Translations under genes and position numbers: made by a program
The notes under the pieces: model-generated
Database searches by the model: none
What the model was told of the DNA's origin: nothing
Seen by the model: the letters and a program-made list of their open reading frames with translations, nothing else
Source: Monosporascus cannonballus
Lineage: Eukaryota; Ascomycota; Sordariomycetes; Xylariales
Length of the DNA: 64,000 nt
Assembly (NCBI GenBank): GCA_004154925.1
Contig: QJNS01000202.1
Coordinates: 86,534 to 150,533, forward strand
Direction: 5' to 3'
Shown here: positions 1 to 13,200 of the stretch, piece after piece
How positions within the stretch are numbered: the first letter of the stretch is position 1
Layout: every line of letters starts with the position of its first letter

Positions 1-2160
1 AATCTTAAAAGGAGGTTAACATAATAAGTTTATCGCTTTACGTAATTTGATTTTGAAATCTAATATTGACCGGACGTTGCTAACCCGGCGGATGGGTTAT
101 TTAAACGTCCGGATTATATGTTAAAAGAAATCGCATATAAAGACGTAATCCTTACGTTATTTAAAAAATTTGGATTTACGAATAATATGTCGAAAAACGT
201 ACGGAAAATAATCGTAAATATATAATGCGATTTAAAACATTATAAAGGAGTAAAAGGCCTTATAAAAATAACGTAAAATTTATTCGCTGCGGAATTTCCA
301 GATAGATTTTAAATGGCGAAAGCTTAAATAGTTATTATCTGCGTAAAAAAAAACGGAAAACCTTTATTATATAATTGCAGAAAGTTTTCGAAAAAAAAAA
401 GAAAAATAAAGAATTATGTACTTGCCGAACTTATTATTTGTAAATAATAATATAAATGCGAATCGTAATAGTAATACGATTAACGGTTAAATAATAACAA
501 CCGTAAGCTATAACCATATTACGATTAGATTCCGAAAAGTTTAAGAAAAACGAAATTAATATTAAAATTATTATTTATAATTAATACGTTTTACGTCTTT
601 TAGTAAAAAAGTTATTTAAGGACGAAACGGTATTTTAACCGAAGGTTTCCCGATAATTTTACAATTAGGTTCGAAGGTTATAAATTAAGGATTTAAATAT
701 TATAAAATTAATACGAATAATTGGACGCCAAGTTAAAATAAAGGGAGGATATTTCCTGGATTTAAATAAGGTTTTATATTATCGAGATAAATTCGTAATC
801 CTGTTATAAAGCGCTTTACGGAAATAATTAATTAGCCAGGATTATGATAATCTAAAAGCAGGATATATAGGATATGTCCGTACGCTGGAATTAATAACCA
901 GAAAGTTTTATTAGGAAAATATAACGAACGATATCCGAAAATATATTAAGTAATATCCGAATTACTAGGGCATAATAAAATTATGCCATAAACCATATGG
1001 ATAATTATAGCTCCTGCCGTTATCTAAATAACTTTTTTAAGAAATCTCGTTAAATTTTATTACAGGATTTCCCAAAAGCCTAAGTTTAAACGGGCTAAAG
1101 TACGACGTAATTCTGGTAATCGTCGACCGCTTTACGAAATTAAAATTATTTATTTTTACGGTTAAAACCTTAACCATAACCGAATTAGCCCGATTATTTT
1201 ACGATAAGGTTAAATGCAAATTCGGTACGCCAGCCAGAATTATTAACGATAAAAATAAGTTATTAATAAGTTAATTCTGGGCGGAATTTTGCAAAAAATA
1301 AAAAATAAAACGGCGAATATTAATTATTTATTATCCGTAAACCGATAGGCAGACGGAACGTACTTATTAAGTCCTAAAACATTATTTCCGTAATTACGTT
1401 AATAAGTATCAAAATAATTGGATAAGATTATTACGAAATGCGGAATTCGTATATAATAATATGCGGAATGCATTTACCGGCCGTTTTCCGTTCGAAGCCC
1501 TATATAGGTATTATTTAAGAATAGTAAAATACCTTTTACAAAGATTTAAAGAATAAATATAAGGAGTTAAAAAGCGCCTTAAGAAAATAACGGCTATTCG
1601 TTAAGCAATATATAAATATAAAAAGAAAATAATGGTAGTCTAAAAGAAATATTATGATTAACGTTATACGCCTATAGAATTTTAATTAAGGTAATAAATA
1701 GGTTTATCGATTAAAAACTTTAAATTTAAAAATAAAAAGTTCGTACTTACTTACATCCGGGTTGTAATTAAAAAGCGAATAAGCTTTTAGGCGTATAAAA
1801 TAATTTTTTTTACTAAATACTAACGGATATATAATATATTTCTAATATCCTTATTAGAACCGTAATATAACCGGAAACCGGGCGACGTCCAAATAACGTT
1901 ACCGGACCTAATAAAGGAATAGGAAAAATAAGTAATAAAAGATATCGTCCGTTACCGAGATAACCGGAGATAGCGCGAATATCTAATTAAATAGGAAAGT
2001 TGGCCCGCCGAATACAATACGTAAAAGCCCCGAAAGCATCTCGAACATACGCTTAAAATATTATAATATTACGAGACAAAAATTAAATACGTATATAGGA
2101 AATAAGACGACTTAAAGACCGCAGGGCAATAGTAGCCCGATTGAAAATTGGTTACCTAAT
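1..2160 (+). mobile_element. Ty3/gypsy retrotransposon E, 3' half of pol, RIP-degraded, cut by window edge
   Basis: Conceptual translation, ignoring stops, gives the end of an RNase H domain near 1-120 (an NPADG..RRPDYM-like stretch at about 85-120). An integrase zinc-binding region follows at about 760-1020, and an integrase core at about 1050-1510 with a DVILVIVDRFTK stretch near 1103-1140 and a TDRQTE stretch near 1340. A chromodomain-like tail lies around 1900-2100. These are the order and motifs of a Ty3/gypsy chromovirus pol. Stops occur every few codons and are mostly TAA or TAG, as expected from CpA to TpA change on either strand. The element begins before the window. No 3' LTR was found. 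Confidence 0.75.
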
Positions 2161-5100
2161 AATTACAAAAATTACAAAAAATAATTTTAAGCAAAATTAA
2201 AATATTAATATTAAAGTATTATTTAGTTATATAATTGCTTTTAAACCTTTGGCGAATAGTTACCTTATCGTATATCGATAAAAAACCTATAAATAACGTA
2301 AAAAAAGTTAAACTTATATTTCGAAAATAAAATTTTGCGTTTAATTATTAAGTTTTGCGTTAATTAGCCTTTAATAAGTATATTAAAAAAGTTAATATAA
2401 GAATATCGGAAAGTGATTAGAGAATATATAACAGCAAAAAACCGGTACGTTTGTTAAATTTATTAAGCGTAAAATCTGGAAAGAATTTAAAAACGTCTTA
2501 CTTCTTACGAAGAGCAGGGCCTAGGTAATTGGAATATAATTTGTTATTAATCGGAAATAGGGCGCCGTTCTTAAAACGCTTAATATACTTAGGTTTAGTA
2601 ACAGTTTTGCCAGGTAAAGCCGTTTTTTAATTATAGTTTTTAATAAGTATTAAAATTTCGTTAAAACGTTAAAGGACGGGCGGAAAATGCTTATAAACGG
2701 AAAGCGTAACGGCATAACGGCTTTCGAAGGTTACCTTATTTATAAGGATACCTTAAAATTACGCCTAATCGAAAATTAGTTACGGAATAATAAGAAAAAG
2801 ACCGTAATATTTACAAAAAAACATAAATTTGCAAATTTATAAGACGGCGTTAAAACTGGATTTCCGTAATTATAACGGACGATCGGAGATTAACTTTAAC
2901 TGTATTAAAAAAACGATACTTTTTAATAATAACCGCATTAAGGGCAAACTTAGCCTTGCGAAGGACGTTAAGTCGATAGCTAATCATAATTACGTCAAAA
3001 CATTTATATTAAGTACTCGTAGTACGAATTTTTTCGAGTTCGTCGATTAACTCCTAATTATCGGTACCGAATTAAAAAACCGTTTAGGCGGTATCCTTAA
3101 AAACGATCGGAATTTAAACGAAAATCAGATAACGATATTAATAATATTAAAAATAATTATTTACTGCGCGAAAAATCTTATAATAATAATTAGCCACGAC
3201 GTAATTTAAGGCGCCCGGAATCTGAACGCAAACCGTACGGTAATCGAAATAACGTTATATTACCTAAATATAATACGGTTTATTGCCGCCCGTAATGCAA
3301 TTAATATTTATTTTACTATTGGCGTCGAGGGGATAGCGTTCGAAAAAATCCCAGTCCTTTTTAATATTAAAGTATTACTTTTCTTAGAATTCCTTACGGG
3401 AAAAAAATATGGCGAACGAAGATAATACGTAGAATAATCGGAAAAGGCGAAATGAAAATAAAAAAAGACGGGAAACCGAACGGAACGCGTACGTAAAAGG
3501 AATGGAAATATGGGCGCAAAAAGAAAAAAGAAGAAAAAGTAAATAAGGTAGGGTTAAAAACGGATTATAATAAGAAATTAGGCGGAGCATAATTAATTAC
3601 ATAATATGGTACGCATTATTACAGCAACCACTTACAACATAACATAACGGTAAATTATCGGCAAATATACGCAACCAGATTTATGAAATACGTTACATCA
3701 AATTAATGATAATACTGTTAGGAATTAATAACTTAAAAAGAGGAAATAATTATAAAAATACAGTCCCTATAAGAATAAGGCTAGTAACCGACTAGCCACC
3801 GATCAGCCATTAACCCACTTACTAGTATAAATCCATTATCTGGCAGCTAGTGGGAAACGCCAAATAGAAGTAACCTAATACATTTACTTTTTGGAATCTG
3901 CTTTACGACTAGTCGGAGATCACCTCACCCAGCTTATAGCTATCCATTATCTTACAATTCGATTAATCTAAGTTTTCGTATAACGATTATAATAATTGCG
4001 AAAACCGTTAAAGATATCCCTTTCGAAAAAAAGGGTGAAAGGAAAATAGGGACGAAAAAAAACAAAGGGCGATAAATTGACATTATATGCCAAAAAGCTC
4101 TTTTAACATATTTATACTTTATAAGGCATAGCCTTTTTATACGTTAGATAAAAACGTATAAACGAAATATTGTATAAAAAAAGTACCTAACCTTTAGTTA
4201 TAATCTCGATTCGGAAAAAAACGCGAAGATGTCCATGTACTTGTCGGTATTTGTTATTATATTATTATACTTTCTGCCAAAGTTCTTTACGCGCATTTTA
4301 ATTATTAATAAGAGAAGCAATTACGTCATAATGAAATAAAACGATAAAATGCAAAATTAGTCTTCAAAAACGAACCAGTCTCAGGTACTTAGTAGTAATA
4401 TAGAACTCCTTAATATAAAAACCTTTATCTTTTCCAGTTTTCATTTTTTTTTCATTTTTTCCTTTCGTAATTACGGTAATGTTGTTATTATTAATGGTCG
4501 GATCTCGAGCAGCTTAAGAATTGTCCGAAATCACCGTTTTTCGTCTACGGTAAGTACGTCGACGTATTACAGCCTAACCTTTGAAATTCCTATTTATTTT
4601 TATTAGAATTTTCACCTTATACAGAAATTCGAAAAAAATTGAAAATGCCGTAATGGCTTATAAGATTAAGTATTATGGATTTATCGATATGCTTAAGGCA
4701 ACCTTATTTTTTAACGATATTATAGATAAAAAGGCAGAACTTTTATATTTTATAATTAACTTTGTATTTTTCGCGATACGAAATCGAGTAAAGGATATAA
4801 GTTTCCGATTAATTAATATTATTACGGTTATATTTTACTTAATTAAAAATATCCATTCCTGTAATAATTTCGATATATTATTATACCTGCTTATAATTTT
4901 AGCTATTCGAATAATTACGGCAAACCTTTCTTCAAAACTTATGGGTCTAAACAGAAACATTAATAGTTTAATATAATATCTACCTGAGAAAAAGCAGCAA
5001 AAATCATAAAAGCTAAATGATCGCATTACCGTTAATAACGTTTTGTCATATTTAAATACAATTATTACAATTGCCTTAAGATATATTACGGTGCTTAAAA

Positions 5101-7853
5101 GAGCTGTATTCTAGGTTACGAAATAATCATTTTCAAATTAACTTAACTGCTAAATCGTCGACAATTTACCTAAAGTATTATTAAGTAATTGCTAATATTA
5201 ATATTTCTAATTAAAATATTAAGGTCGGCGATAAGGCCCGGGCGTAACATATATTTAGGGACCGAAAATTATGGCATTTCCTTCCAGCTATTACTATACA
5301 TAAAACAGTAATCTCGATTTAACCTTTTTTTTATATATTACATTTACTAAAATACTTAACCAATCGCGAAAATCGGCTTTTTTACTTTTCAGCTAGTAAA
5401 ATTATCGTATCGGAAATTATTACTTTTAATATGGAATGATTCGTATAACTATCTATTTTTTTAATAGAAATTACTTCTCAATAATTCTTAAATCCCGTAA
5501 TCGATAAAGCACTTTTATAATTACAATTTTTCGTTTCCAGCTAACTAAAAAACCGTTATTATAAGCTAAGTAATTTTTTTTACCTAATCATAATGGCCCT
5601 TAATAAAATTCATATCGTAAACGCAACCGGACGGCAAAAGCCGCTCCGTTTTCTATAAACGTTTTAATAAATTACGCTCCCCACCTTTACTCCTATTAAC
5701 ACCAGTACTAGCATAACCAAAGCCTTAAAATCCTTACCCTAATTAGCAACGCCACGTCTTCAAAACCCGGGTCTTAATAACAGCGCATTTTATGCTAAAC
5801 CTATATATCATAAAGGGCTATGTATAAGGCTCGGACCTTATTTTCGCCGCGCACCCGGATATCGACGCCATTATCGCATATACGGTTCCACCGGAAAAGC
5901 GCCCCTTAATCGACGCTATAAAACGAACGACCAGGCGTTAAACGTTTCGTATTTTCGAATATAAACCGCGGCGATAACGAACGCAACTAGAACTACCTTA
6001 TTTCAGTAATTTACTTTGCCGAAAAGTTCTATATTAAGCCGTACATATATTGGATATATAAAAGCGAAACCGGCTAGGAAAATATAGCTGTATACGGAAT
6101 ATACCCCTGGAGGAAACGAAAAAAAAAATAGGAGAATAACCGATACGATCCTCCGCCCAGTAACCTTTAGAGAAAATTTAAACCTGATATCCTTTTTCGG
6201 AACCGCGTTAACGAACCTTTAAACCACGATAAAGGCCGATACGCCGCCGTAACTCACTAATTTACGAAACGTAAAGCTTTTCGCCGCAAAAACGTTATTC
6301 GCCCTTTCGTTACATTCGTTTAAAGAAAAAAAATTCGCAAACCGCGTAATCAGCTTACGGAAAACTTGCTTACATTAAGATTAAAGCGTACGCCGTTTAT
6401 ATAATCGTTATCGAGTACAAGTCTCTAATTAACGTACGTACGATTAATTATAAAAAACGGCATACGCTAGGCTATCGGCGCCGTAAACAGGATGTTCAAC
6501 TGGTTTAAGACCGTCGGTTACGGCATTAAAGTCGCGGCGCTACGGGCCGCAAAACCGCGGCTCTAGAATTTCGAAACCTGATTAAAAAAAACAGCGAATT
6601 TTCCTTTAGCCGCGGAAATGCAAAAGAGGGTTTAAAGGGCTGTTAATTAATTTGGTTTATTTATCTATATTATTAGAATTAAGAATAAAGTATACGATTA
6701 GGCATAATAATATCGCATATATAAGGACGTAAGATTAATATGCGTTACGTAAAACGAAATTCAAATATTTAAAAAATTAAAAAAATAACTTAACATACAG
6801 TTACTTTTAACAGCTAAAAGCATTAGTAATTTTATACGATAACTGTAAAATTCTAGTATCAAATTTCATAATATTTTAATCTTTATTAAGAAAATACGAA
6901 ATTCTTAAGTAAAAATCTAATAAAAACTTTTTTTAATAACGTTAAATAGATTATGTCCGGGTATTATTATTTATCCTCTTGAACTAATATTTTAAGGGTC
7001 TTTTTCTTTAACTTTCGTAATAAGTCTTAGGCCGTAAAAATTAAAAAACCAAATATTAAAGCTAACCGAACATCCTTTTATAAATTACGCCGCTTATACG
7101 ACTTAAACAGGAAAAATGCCGAAACCAGCGCCATAACGCCGAAAAACGTAACGTAAACATAAATAAAGTTATTGGTTGCCTCATTGTAATCAGGACCCCA
7201 TTTTGGAGGTTGTGGCTGCGCCGTAGGCGCAGCAGTCATAACCACAGCTATAGCTTTTGATCAAGAAGTATCTGTCAGAGGTCCAATATATCAGCTAAAT
7301 TTCTTTAAGAATAATACTTACAAAAATAACAAAACCTCCAAAATAAGGCTTAATAGCAAGTTATGATTTTTTCCTTCCGTTTGGTATGTTCTTATACAAA
7401 TTCGCAAAAGTTATTATTATTAACTTTGGCAATATATATTAATTACGAAACTTTTAGTATTTTAATATATATAATTTTACGTAAAATTAAAATTTTTATT
7501 TTTTAATATAACAATAATCCTGATTATTACGAAATAAAAATTATTATAATAAAAAAGTGCTCCAAAATCCCGATTAATATATATTATAACCTTTTACCCC
7601 CTTTAGGCCAGTACGATAATAACATAATCTTATAAGCCAAAATAATAATATATAAGGCTTAAAATCGCCCGTAATATGTCCCGAAATATATTCTTTTCTT
7701 AATTAACTAAGTACGGGTAATATATTTAAAGATTTAAGGTAAATATTCCAAAATTTCGAATATTTAACTTTCTAAAACAAAACGTTTATTTTTAGCCGAT
7801 ACCTTTACCGGTTTTTTGCTAATACAGACGTAATTAACCTATATGCTAACGTT
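2161..7853. other. AT-rich RIP-degraded tract, no intact gene
   Basis: Low-GC sequence with very few CA/TG dinucleotides and many TA, and stops in all frames. Some stretches translate to protein-like peptides (for example 2829-3350 on the plus strand), but no family was recognised. The open frames here (2829-3050, 4581-4976 and others) look like chance survivors in decayed repeats. Two patches are less degraded: 3620-3970 and 5640-6620, the latter rich in retained CpG. A GC-rich patch at about 7188-7300 contains a strong hairpin (listed separately). Confidence 0.6.
7199..7242. repeat. GC-rich hairpin in AT-rich tract
   Basis: Two arms GCTGCGCC and GGCGCAGC pair perfectly around a GTA loop, and the outer flanks (GGTTGTG and CATAACC) extend the stem imperfectly. 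It stands out as an un-RIPped patch within AT-rich DNA. It could be the end of a small DNA transposon, but no partner end was found. Confidence 0.5.
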
Positions 7854-8940
7854 ATGTATACGGCCGACAACTTTACGAAAACCCTACGCCGTCGATTTAT
7901 TCGCCTTATATTAGACGTTATACTTAGCGGGCAAGGTCGTATTTTACGAAAAAAACAGGTCGATACGGTACATAATCTGGTTTTCGAAAAGCTTAATATT
8001 TTTTTCGTTATTAAGATAAACTTTAAAAAATCCTTAATTATTTAAGCCTTTTTTTAATAATTGATTTAATTATTATCTAAATCGTATTATTAATTAAATT
8101 AACCAAAAAATCACAAATTTTTATATTAATAATTTTATATTCTGCTTTTATTTTAATATCCGTAAATACGAAAAAATTTAACTTAAAGATGTTCGACCGT
8201 ATAGCTGCCAAATAGCATAATCATATTATTCTTAATCCTGAACAGGTATCGAACGATCAGTTCCCAACTGCTATATTAAATATTGTTTTCGAACGATAAT
8301 ATAATTTAATTATTATTAACGAAATATATTTATTATCGGAATCAAAAGATTTCCGGCTTAAATATGTTAATATCCGTAATTTGCGTTTTATTTTTCTTAT
8401 TTATATATATTAGTGTGCGTATATAACAATTGCTAATAATATTACTAAAACAATTGCGAAATATGGCGTTTTTCGTTAAATCGGCGGACTAATTAAATAT
8501 AGTTATAAAACGAAGGTCCGGCGTTTTAATATTAATCGTTCCAAAATCGATATTATTGTTTTCTCTATATCCAAAGGTTAATATTTGAATTAAAGGTATT
8601 TAAATTTCTTAATAATTAATATATCCGGGCCATTAAATAATATCCCCTTAATCTAACTTAATAACTTACGTTTTATTACTAAAACTATTATTTATGTTGA
8701 TAACAGGGCGAAAACCATAAACATCCGTAATTACCTAATCAGGACCATGGTAAACCGGAGGTATTTGTCGAAAGTTATAAAAAAAGCTATTAAGTTCTAT
8801 AGCTCCGAAATACCCGAAAATAATAAAAACCTATCAAGTAAATGGGATAAGTAACTGCCGTTAATTTTAAAAATTATCCTAATTATAATAGCTAAAATTA
8901 TAAAAAAAGGATATATAAAAATGTCCGGATAGTTATTATT
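7854..8940 (+). pseudogene. RecQ-like DExH helicase relic, RIP-degraded
   Basis: Translating through stops gives RecQ-type superfamily 2 helicase landmarks in order. There is a damaged Walker A region ending FKKSLII near 8017-8040, and a HIILNPEQVSNDQF stretch near 8220-8265. The motif II region LIIINEIYLLSE lies near 8305-8340. The C-terminal helicase lobe follows, with a VDNRAKTINIRNYLIRTM-like stretch near 8690-8750. Motif II reads NEIY where DEIH is expected, and both substitutions fit RIP (TpG to TpA, and CpA to TpA). The family resembles repeat-associated and telomere-linked fungal RecQ helicases. Many in-frame stops make it non-functional. The start and 3' end are not defined. Confidence 0.7.
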
Positions 8941-9883
8941 ATAAAACCGCTTTATTTTCCGCTTCGTAATATATAACTACTATTTTTTTCTTAGATATAT
9001 AATTACTTAATTTAAAAGTTTAAACTAATTAAAGGCAAATACTTTTACAAAACGTTAACTTTCGTCTAAAATAATATGGATTACATTAACTTTAATTAAT
9101 AATTTTTTTGGCGGGCGGCGGAATTTAGGCCCTTTTGCGAAAATTACAAATTTCTCGTATAATATATTATGGTATTTATATATAACGGGGTCCTAATTAA
9201 CAGAAACTAAAAATTTCTGCTAACTTTTGCATATTAACAGCCGTTCGTATTTTTTTTTAATACGTTAATTAATCGGTTAATCCGAACGGTTAAATTAGTA
9301 GCTCGGCCTAAATTGTCGCAAAAAACCCAATTACGAATAAAAATTTCAAACGTTATATTAATTTCCTTATCTTAATGCCAGAAATTTAAGATACGCGTAA
9401 GTATATTTTGTTCTAAAAGCGTAGCTCGGTAGAACTAGAAAAATTCGGATTTATCTTATTCTGAAAAAGGGGATAATAACGTAACGGGTTCGGATTGCAA
9501 CTATTACTGTAAGATAATGCAGCCCCCTGTAGCCAGCCAAAAGGGCTAGAACAGGACCCCATATATATCCTGATAAGACGTTTCCAAATATCAAGAATAG
9601 TACCTAGTTGCTAATATAGCCTAGAAGGGTTTGGAATTGCTGACCTTTTGGTATTGTGGCTAGCGTCGCACCTTCGTTATCTCACAATTACACGCGTTAG
9701 AGTTTAAAAGTGGCAAATAAATCCTGATCAGGATTAGAATAATATTAATAATAAGCCATAACAGAAATAACGGTATATATATATATTTATTTATAAAAAA
9801 ACGTCTTATTATTAAGTTATTACGGATTTTTTTTTTTTAAAAGAAGCAAATGTACCAAACGAAACCGTTTTTACGCAATTACA
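8941..9883. other. AT-rich degraded tract, 3' of helicase relic
   Basis: RIP-like sequence with no recognisable gene. It may hold the decayed 3' part of the helicase-bearing repeat. A segment near 9490-9575 is shared with 14305-14400 (listed separately). The RIP signature ends abruptly near 9880, where normal base composition begins. Confidence 0.5.
9490..9575 (+). repeat. Dispersed repeat, copy 1
   Basis: Shares an ordered series of blocks with 14305-14400: a CTATTACTG/CTATTATTATCGCC block, then GCAGCCCCC, GCCAG, GGGCTAG, and CATATATATCCT/CATATAGATCCT. This copy is partly AT-shifted. Origin unknown; probably the edge of a retroelement LTR or leader. Confidence 0.55.
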
Positions 9884-10003
9884 ACTCAAGCCTCGCTGGC
9901 TCGTTACGGGGATTTGGGATTTGATTGGTTAATATTTAGCGTTGTGGAGCGGTACTTGAGTGACTTTGAAGAAATTGGGAAAACGAGCCAGGGAGGCCTG
10001 AGC
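9884..10003. repeat. Inverted repeat about 120 bp long, MITE-like
   Basis: The arm at 9884-9905 is the near-perfect reverse complement of 9982-10003, about 22 bp with three mismatches. The arms enclose about 76 bp of unrelated sequence. No clear target duplication was found. It sits exactly at the transition from RIPped to normal sequence, downstream of the minus-strand gene that ends at 10209. Confidence 0.5.
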
Positions 10004-10208
10004 TAGCTGAGGTAAGTCCTGATCGCGATGAGGCAAAAAATCAGCCGACTGAAGCGAAACTCAAAATAGTGGAGAAATCAGCATCAGCAAGTTCATTAAC
10101 GTCTTGCTGATTGACAGGGTTGGCACGGGCCATGAATATCAGTTGTTGAAATATCCCGAACACTACCTAAAAAGCTACCAGTGGCCTTTCAACCCAGTTG
10201 CTTGACCT

Positions 10209-13200
10209 CTAACAGACGAAACGGCAGTCCATTTGACGATTCGGGAACAACTTGTTTATTCCCTTCCATCCATTATTTTCCCACCCACCAACCTTGCAAT
10301 GTGGCAGTTTAGCGCTGTCGGTCATAGAGGTATCCCAAACTGTCTCTCCATAGGAGATCCGAGCCATCCACTGCTGCCATTGCGTACCAGCACATCGTCT
10401 GTGAACGCGTTGCAAAAAACGACTCGACAGGGTCGATATTTTCCCGCCTGGCATTTTTTCCCCGAAATCTGGGCATTTTTCCCTCTTTATCCCCGGCGGC
10501 AGCTCGCTTGTAAACGTAACCTTAAGCGGATAAGGAAGTTTGGTTTCAGAACCAAGTTGATATTCCTTATCCCAGCCTATCCAAGGACTAGACATATCGT
10601 AAAGTACGTTGCCAGCACCATCATAAACAGTGAAATCGGCCTTTACGTCCTATGTGTAGTACTCCGACCATTCGTGGATATGGAGGTTACAGGTGCCCGT
10701 TTCATAAGGCGGCGGTGGTGGCAATTCTGGAGTAACAGTGGCCTCTGGGGTTTCCCTGGCAGAAGTGGGACATCCACAGAACTTCGTAATGCCTAACGAC
10801 CCCGGAAGCCGAAGTACCGGCTGGCATCCTGCAGTGCTGCCATCGGGACAGACCTTTTTGGAACATTTAATTTCGTCGCATACGTCGCCGTCGTCGATAC
10901 GTGGGCCGTCAGTTGTGGTAGTTCCTTCTGTAGAACCGGTCGGGTTGTCAGTTGTGGTAACTCCTCCTGTCGAACCGGTCGGGTCGTCAGTTGTGGTAGT
11001 TCCTCTTGTCGAATCGGTCGGGTTTTCCTCTGTTTTCGTAGGAATAGAACTCGGGGTCGATACAATACAAGCATCGGCCCTTTTCGCACTACCGACGTCG
11101 TTTAGATCTGGATTTCCTTGACCTTGAAAGATCTGATCTGGCGACGGGTCCCATTCTGCGTATCGACCGGCAATATCTAATTGCGTTTCGACCCACAGCC
11201 GCCATAAGGCCGGGCGGTCGCACTTGCCGGGCTGATACTGCAGAAACAGCTTGCCGCGGGACTGTTTTTGATCATTATCTCCCAGCTTCGTAGCTATTTC
11301 CCTTCGGCTAAGGCGTTTCTTTGCATCGGCGACACTTAAGACATTTGGTAAATATTCGATAACTTCTACGGGCACCTCGGTACCTACGACCCTAAGTACC
11401 GCCTCCTTAATGCGATTGACGTATTTGGAAAACTTAAAACCCGCGCCGGCATTTGCATCCTCGGCCTGACGCACCTCGTCGTCTAGGTAATTGCCATTCC
11501 GGTCGGTATAATTTAGAAGGTTGCCGTAATTATCCTTTAGCTCCCATATATCAATACGTAATCGCGGTACAAAAATATAGACGTGGGTGCCCGGAATCTC
11601 CGAACCGTCCCCGCCGAAAATTGTGCCAATCTCTGGTAGCTTATTATTCCAACGCATTTGGACAAGGCCATATTTGTGTTGGTGGTACTGGGGGTCCGAA
11701 GCAGCCAGACCTGTCAAGATAAACTTAATGGCCTTATTTTCAAATCGATCCCCTTCGTCTGTAAAAGTCGGCTCCCAGATATGGCTGGCCCACGCTTCTC
11801 GTTGCGATACTACGATAACCGAAGTACAGCCGTATAATCCTTGGATAGAAAGTGAAGCGACTTGATTTTTAAACTGTATAATTTCGGAAGTCGTCATCTT
11901 AAGGTCAGGATCTTGCTCTTCCGGAAAGCGAATAACCGAGTTCTCCGTTGAAATAATATCTCCGTTATAAGCCCACCAAGCCTCAATAGCCACAAAATGC
12001 TTGGGATCGCTATAGTCGCTAGGGTCGGACCAATCGCCCTCGTCCGGGTCGCCGCGCTTGACCTTGTTTTGCTCACTGGTTCCATCCCTATCGGTTAACC
12101 TCGTAACGGGACATTCCCGCCCCCCGCACATGCCTGGTGAACATAAAATCTCAGTCGGCTGTAAAAGCTGAGTAGTCGTCGTTGCAACCACGGAGCCTGT
12201 AATGCTGCAACCCGTCACCATGCTGTAGGCATAGGTTAAACATGGAATATCCGGTGTTTGTTTTGTACCCGTAACAACACAGAAGACGCTTTCGAACGTT
12301 ACGGTAAAAGTAATACTGCATTCTTGATCTTGGGTTGAGTTCTCAGTCCCAGTTGTTTTCTCAGTTTCCGTCGGCTTCTCAGTCTCAGTCGGCTTCTCAG
12401 TCTTAATCGGATCTTGGGTCTCGGTTGGATCTTGACCATGTTCATCCTTCCGGCAGTTACCAATGCTAAGCCCGAAAAGCTTAATGCAGAATCTCGGTAT
12501 CTGAATCTGGATATTTGGCGGGAAAGATACATAACAGCCGAAGCAAATCTCCGGGGGTCCATTAAAAGGGATAATAACTTTGTTATGTATTAGTGAGGAA
12601 CAGTGTAAAGGTTTTGACATACTTGCCTGGCACCACTGTTGGACCATCACTTCCTGGGGAGGTTATAGTCGTGTACATTGGGGTGGTCGCAGTATAGTCC
12701 GCCAGCGTGATAAAAGTGGCTCCGGAGGGCAAAGTAGTTATCGTCAGGGGGGGGCCAAGCGTTACTAAGTCTGTAGCCCCTAAGGTAGTTGTATCTGTTG
12801 TGGTATCTTTGGGTATGCCGTTTTCAGTGGTCCCCGGCGGAGGGTTGCCGGTGATAGCCATAATATTGCTCAGACTAGATTGTACTACGCTCGCGTCGTT
12901 ACGGACACCGTCGACAATAGGGCCTAGGGAGTCTAGGTCAGTTGCCCCTTGTCCGGTATAAAGCCCTCCGAGAAGATCGACAAGTTCGCACAGTATCCCG
13001 TTCAACTCTGGTACAAGACCCTTTCCTGCCGTCTCACATTCTTTCAAAATGGAGTCACCACCGGATAGGCTGTTTATCAGGCCACCAACTTGGATTATGA
13101 TTTCCCTAGTTTCCTCAATAGCTGAAGACGCCTTAATGGGGTTTAGGGTATCAGACCAGTCGTTAACGAGAGGTATAACATCTGAAATACGGGAAGAGAT

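Noticed and set aside
4581..4976. 131-codon open frame in the AT-rich tract
   Set aside because: Composition is that of RIP product (Ile, Asn, Lys, Phe, Tyr), with no domain; probably chance survival inside a decayed repeat.
10233..11121. Plus-strand frames opposite the modular gene (10233-10796 and 10738-11121)
   Set aside because: They lie antisense to a well-supported coding frame with repeats and conserved Cys residues; shadows.
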